A DNA stretch of 19,643 nucleotides. Source: an uncultured Steroidobacter sp. (lineage in GTDB: Bacteria; Pseudomonadota; Gammaproteobacteria; Steroidobacterales; Steroidobacteraceae). Within the stretch, counting starts at the first letter, position 1; each line of letters starts with the position of its first letter. Below are positions 16,131 through 19,643 of this stretch, in pieces. The stretch covers positions 1 to 19,643 of the forward strand of contig CAMLEO010000110.1 in NCBI GenBank assembly GCA_946478975.1. The letters are read 5' to 3'. A model generated the notes under the pieces. It had not been told where the DNA came from and made no database searches. It saw only the letters and a list, made by a program, of their open reading frames with translations. The position numbers were made by a program, and so were the translations under genes.

Positions 16131-16729
16131 TCGATCGCCGGAGTGGGGATATTAGGGATTCCGCGGGTGCGCAAGCCATGGATGCGCAAGGGGACGGTTC
16201 GGCCGCGAAGCCGGACAGCAACATCAACAATCGATTCGCGGACTGGTTCAAGGAATGGCGCAAGCCGGTGCGGCACTGGCTGTCGCGTCGTGCCTCGGTG
16301 CCCGCGGCCGAACTGGATGATCTTGCTCAAGAAGTATTCCTGCGGCTGCTTCGTTACAGCGAAAAGACCGCGGTCGAAAACCCGCTTGGATATCTGCTGC
16401 GCATCGCTGGGAATGTCGCCAGCGAGTGGCGCGAGCGCGCGCGTGTTTCCAAACCACACGACCAGGAGTGGCTCGAAGATCTGCTGATCGAGCCCGACAA
16501 AGAACCGGAAAACTCGGTGTGCCAGGCACGCACGGACGAAACTGTGCAGGCCGCCGTGGACCAGTTGCCGTTTCGGCAGAAGCAGGTATTGCTGCTGCGC
16601 GTAAACGAAGGGTTGACCTACAAAGAGATCGCCGAGCGCCTCGAACTGTCGCCGCGCGTGGTGCTCAGAGATCTGTCCCGTGCTTACAGCCAGCTGCGCA
16701 TGCGGCTGGATCCCGATGACCTCAAGTGA
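16127..16729 (+). CDS. FecI-like ECF RNA polymerase sigma factor
   Basis: Directs RNA polymerase to promoters of a cell-surface signalling regulon. The 200-residue protein from GTG 16127 (AGGA 6 nt upstream) has region 2 at about 36-105 (ELDDLAQEVFLRLLRY, then NPLGYLLRIAGNVASEWRERAR). Region 4 is at about 140-195 (QLPFRQKQVLLLRVNEGLTYKEIAERLELSPRVVLRDLSRAYSQLR), a helix-turn-helix for -35 recognition. The first 30 residues are not conserved in type, so ATG 16178 (the Met of MDAQGDG) is an alternative start. It is followed after 23 bp by a FecR-like gene and then a TonB-dependent receptor, the usual FecI-FecR-FecA order. It is probably released when the receptor binds its ligand; the promoters it recognises cannot be read from the sequence. 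Confidence 0.93.
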   Translation: MIDRRSGDIRDSAGAQAMDAQGDGSAAKPDSNINNRFADWFKEWRKPVRHWLSRRASVPAAELDDLAQEVFLRLLRYSEKTAVENPLGYLLRIAGNVASEWRERARVSKPHDQEWLEDLLIEPDKEPENSVCQARTDETVQAAVDQLPFRQKQVLLLRVNEGLTYKEIAERLELSPRVVLRDLSRAYSQLRMRLDPDDLK

Positions 16730-16752
16730 TGGACGCACAAGAGGGTAAATAG

Positions 16753-17829
16753 ATGCCTGGCTATTACAACGGCAACGAACGGCTGCGTCTCGTCAGCGAG
16801 GAGGCAGCCTATTGGTACTTCCTCTGCGTGGACGACCCCAGCATGCTGCGCTCGGACCGCCGTGAGTTTCTGGCGTGGATGCGCAAATCACCCGAGAACA
16901 TTGCCGAGCTGTTCAAGATCGCGCAGCTCGACGGCAAGCTGCGCCGGCTCAAGCTGGTGATTCGCTCGCTGGGGCTGACGAAATCGAACGTGGTCGAGCT
17001 CACCACCTCCGGCTCGCCGTACGCCTTGCACCGTGAGCTGAAAGCGCTCGATGAGAAGGAGGGCAGAGAGTCGGTGAACAAGCGCACGCTCACGTTCAAG
17101 CTCGCGGGCTTCGCCGCCTCGCTGATCGTTGGCCTGGTGCTGGCATTCGTCGCTCGCGGCTACATGAAGGCCGAGGAAGTCGTCGCCACCGGTGCGAGTC
17201 AGTGGCATCACATGACGCTCGATGATGGCACCGTCGTGCACCTCGATGCGTATACCAAGGTGCAGGTGGAGTACACCGAGACGGAGCGGATCGTGCACGT
17301 GCATTCAGGCGACGCAGTCTTCGAAGTGACCAAAGATCCAAAACGGCCGTTCATCGCGCGAACGCCGCTGATCGATGCCATCGCGGTCGGAACGCGCTAC
17401 GGCGTCTCTGTCGGTGCGAGTGTGACAACCACTGTTTCTGAAGGCGTCGTCCGTGTGACCGGTCGTGAGAATTCCAACGGTCATTCCGTAACATTGAAGG
17501 CCGGCGAAGAATTGCGCGTGTCCGACGGCGACTTCGCTCGCCCGACGTTTGCGAAGGTCGATGCCGATCGCAAGCTGCAATGGGCCACCGGTTGGCTGGA
17601 TCTGGAGGGTGTGACGGTCGGGCAGGCCGTGGATGAGTTCAATCGCCGCAATCGCACCCAGATCGTCATCGACGATCCCAACCTGGAGAATCGCAAGGTT
17701 CGTTTCTTCCGCGTCCGCGTCGACGACTCGCCGGAGACGTTTGCGAGGACGCTGACTGCGGATGACTCGGGAATAAAAATGGACTCAAACCCTAAAGAGA
17801 AGGTTATTCGGCTCACGATGTCGGAATGA
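16753..17829 (+). CDS. FecR-like anti-sigma factor / signal transducer
   Basis: Inner-membrane protein that carries the receptor's signal to the ECF sigma factor. ATG 16753 has AGAGGG just upstream. The 358 residues show a cytoplasmic N-terminal region of the DUF4880 type (about 15-62, EEAAYWYFLCVDDPSMLRSDRREFLAWM) and one membrane segment (about 114-136, KLAGFAASLIVGLVLAFVA). A periplasmic FecR domain follows (about 145-250, DDGTVVHLDAYTKVQVEY and AVGTRYGVSVG). The C-terminal part (about 276-356, GWLDLEGVTVGQAVDEFNRRN) looks like the STN-like interaction domain. It lies between the sigma gene and the receptor with gaps of 23 and 6 bp, so the three are almost certainly one transcript. By analogy it both restrains and activates the sigma factor. 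Confidence 0.93.
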   Translation: MPGYYNGNERLRLVSEEAAYWYFLCVDDPSMLRSDRREFLAWMRKSPENIAELFKIAQLDGKLRRLKLVIRSLGLTKSNVVELTTSGSPYALHRELKALDEKEGRESVNKRTLTFKLAGFAASLIVGLVLAFVARGYMKAEEVVATGASQWHHMTLDDGTVVHLDAYTKVQVEYTETERIVHVHSGDAVFEVTKDPKRPFIARTPLIDAIAVGTRYGVSVGASVTTTVSEGVVRVTGRENSNGHSVTLKAGEELRVSDGDFARPTFAKVDADRKLQWATGWLDLEGVTVGQAVDEFNRRNRTQIVIDDPNLENRKVRFFRVRVDDSPETFARTLTADDSGIKMDSNPKEKVIRLTMSE

Positions 17830-17835
17830 CGAGCT

Positions 17836-19643
17836 GTGAAACTCTGTCGCTGCCGATGGATGTGGACACCGGTAGTTTTGCTGCTACTGGCGTGGGGGAA
17901 CGGCTATTCGGCGCAGGTCGCTCACGCGGGTAAGCAGTACGATTTCCACATCGAGCGCGGCACCCTCCCATCAGCGCTGCGCCAGTTCTCCCAGCAAACC
18001 GGCCTGCAGGTCGGCACCCAGCTGAACGTCGACGAAAGTGCGACCAATGAAATCGGCCCGTTCTACGGCCATGCGACGGCCGACGAAGCACTGACGCAGC
18101 TGTTGCACGGAAGCGATTTGATGTTCCGGTGGCAGGATGAGAATACGATCAGGATCGCGGCTAAAGTGGTTGAGGCGCCGCGCTCGGAGGACAGCGTCAA
18201 TGCGGTTACGGTCACCGGCTCGCGACTGGCGAGCGTCGATGATGGACCGGCGCCCATACGTGTTTACAGCCGCGGCAGAATCGGCCGTTTCGGCGTTTCG
18301 TCCGTAGCTGATTTCACGCGGTACCTTACTCAGCAACCTTATGCATTCGGTGCTGGCTATCTCCAGAGCGGCGCCCAGTTCTTTCAGATGCGCGGCTTGG
18401 GATTCGATACGACGCTCGTATTGATAAATGGCCGTCGAGTGCCACCGAGTGCGAACAGCATTTCCATCAATGCGGTGGATATCAACAGCATTCCGTTGAC
18501 CGCTGTCGACCGCGTCGAGGTGATGTTCGATTCCGCTTCAGCAATCTACGGAGCGGACGCGATTGGTGGTGTAGTTAACATCATCATGAAAGACAAAATC
18601 GACGAGCCGGAAGTGTTTCTGCACTACGGTCAGGCCGATGGCGGTGGCGAGCAGCGTCGCGCTTCGGCTTCGATCGGCACCTTCGACGACCGTCTCAAGG
18701 CATCGCTGGTGCTGGATTACTACGAAACAGGCGCGCTCATGGGCGAAGAGCGTGAGCGGTGGAGGAACCAGGATTACCGTCGCTTTGGTGGCCATGACTA
18801 CCGAGTTAGCACGAGTAATCCGGGCAATGTTTATTCGCTTACGGTGCAACCGTTGCCAGGCCTGTCGTCGCCTCGTGCGGCCGTGCCCATTGCGGCGCCG
18901 GGAGAGAAACTGACTTCGGCGGATTTTCTGGCGACCGACGGAGCGACAAACCTGGAAAGTGCTCTGGCTGGCTGGTCGATTACACCTCCTTCTCATCGAG
19001 CCAGCGCTTACAGCTCGGCCGAATATTCATTCTCCAAATCGCTCAGTTTCTTTGGTGAGCTTCTCGCGGCGGACGGTGAATCAACCGCCGTGCGTCCACC
19101 GCCCTCGGTGATTCGACAGCTAGTTCCGGCGTCGAATCCCTTCAACCCGTTCGGAGTTCCAGTGGCGGTGGATTATTCATTCGCCGGCATGGATCCGACA
19201 ACGCACGTATATCAGACAGACCTTCTGCGCCTCGTTGGCGGCGGGCGCGGCACGATCGGCCCATGGGACTGGGAGATCACCGGCCTGCGCCATCGTGAAG
19301 ACGGATCGACAACTTCGTACGGGGCGCTGAATTTTCCTCGACTCATTGCCGCCATCAATTCAGAAGATCCGCTCACCTCCCTCAACCTTTTCTCCGATGG
19401 CCCGGCGGGCAGTCCTGAACTGCTGGAGTCCTTGGTGGGACCGCCACAGCGATTCAGTTTTTCGTTCTTGAGCTCTCAGCTGTCTGGTTTTGTCAGAGGC
19501 CCCGTATTCAGCTTGGGTGGGCGCAGCGCGGAATTGGTATTGGGCGGAGAGTGGCGCCACGACGGAGCAGGATTCTTCGAATCCGGCGTTCGCGTTGATA
19601 AGGGGCGGGATATTTCCTCCATGTTCTCGGAGTTGAGGGTGCC
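17836..19643 (+). CDS. TonB-dependent receptor with STN signalling domain (TBDR 2, 3' end outside window)
   Basis: Starts at GTG 17836, 6 bp after the fecR-like stop; the frame stays open to the last base, so about 602 residues are visible and the rest of the barrel is missing. It has a signal peptide (hydrophobic core TPVVLLLLAW, likely cut near AHAG at about 31), then an STN domain (about 34-107, FHIERGTLPSALRQFSQQTG) and a plug (about 123-255). The plug shows VTVTGSRLAS, MRGLGFDTTLVLINGRRVPP and DSASAIYGADAIGGVVNIIM; beta-barrel sequence follows. ATG 17860 is a weaker alternative start because it would cut the signal peptide. The STN domain and gene order make it the likely partner of the adjacent FecR. 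It differs clearly from TBDR 1, which may indicate a second ligand or a division between sensing and uptake. Confidence 0.93.
   Translation, partial: MKLCRCRWMWTPVVLLLLAWGNGYSAQVAHAGKQYDFHIERGTLPSALRQFSQQTGLQVGTQLNVDESATNEIGPFYGHATADEALTQLLHGSDLMFRWQDENTIRIAAKVVEAPRSEDSVNAVTVTGSRLASVDDGPAPIRVYSRGRIGRFGVSSVADFTRYLTQQPYAFGAGYLQSGAQFFQMRGLGFDTTLVLINGRRVPPSANSISINAVDINSIPLTAVDRVEVMFDSASAIYGADAIGGVVNIIMKDKIDEPEVFLHYGQADGGGEQRRASASIGTFDDRLKASLVLDYYETGALMGEERERWRNQDYRRFGGHDYRVSTSNPGNVYSLTVQPLPGLSSPRAAVPIAAPGEKLTSADFLATDGATNLESALAGWSITPPSHRASAYSSAEYSFSKSLSFFGELLAADGESTAVRPPPSVIRQLVPASNPFNPFGVPVAVDYSFAGMDPTTHVYQTDLLRLVGGGRGTIGPWDWEITGLRHREDGSTTSYGALNFPRLIAAINSEDPLTSLNLFSDGPAGSPELLESLVGPPQRFSFSFLSSQLSGFVRGPVFSLGGRSAELVLGGEWRHDGAGFFESGVRVDKGRDISSMFSELRV

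Overview
The window looks like a piece of a high-GC Gram-negative chromosome. I infer a gammaproteobacterium of the Xanthomonadales/Nevskiales/Steroidobacter kind. The reasons are the homodimeric-type AceE, an Lpd with its own N-terminal lipoyl domain, and two TonB-dependent receptors with STN domains next to a FecI/FecR pair. The genus is not determined.

Region 1 (1-5946, + strand) is the housekeeping pyruvate dehydrogenase operon. It holds aceE (5' end outside the window), aceF (two lipoyl domains) and lpd (lipoyl domain fused to the flavoprotein). A strong GC-rich stem-loop follows lpd.

Region 2 (6046 to the right edge) reads as one lasso-peptide locus in three blocks. Block A (+) is a TonB-dependent receptor with an STN signalling domain, then an S9-family serine hydrolase of the lasso-peptide isopeptidase type. 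Block B (-) is the biosynthetic core in order A-B-C: a 36-residue precursor at 13543-13653, the B protein (PqqD-like recognition domain plus Cys/His peptidase) and the asparagine-synthetase-like lasso cyclase. Block C (+), divergent from A, is an ABC exporter (D), a FecI-like ECF sigma factor, a FecR-like anti-sigma factor and a second STN-type TonB-dependent receptor that runs off the window.

Proposed logic, by inference from the families: B removes a very short leader, C joins Gly1 to Asp9 to form the lasso, and D exports it. One or both receptors bring it (perhaps carrying a ligand) back through the outer membrane and signal through the STN domain to FecR and the sigma factor. The isopeptidase then opens the ring. 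Export, import, sensing and breakdown genes in one locus, together with a core sequence I do not recognise, make this the most interesting part of the window. I saw no tRNA, rRNA, CRISPR array, insertion sequence or phage gene.
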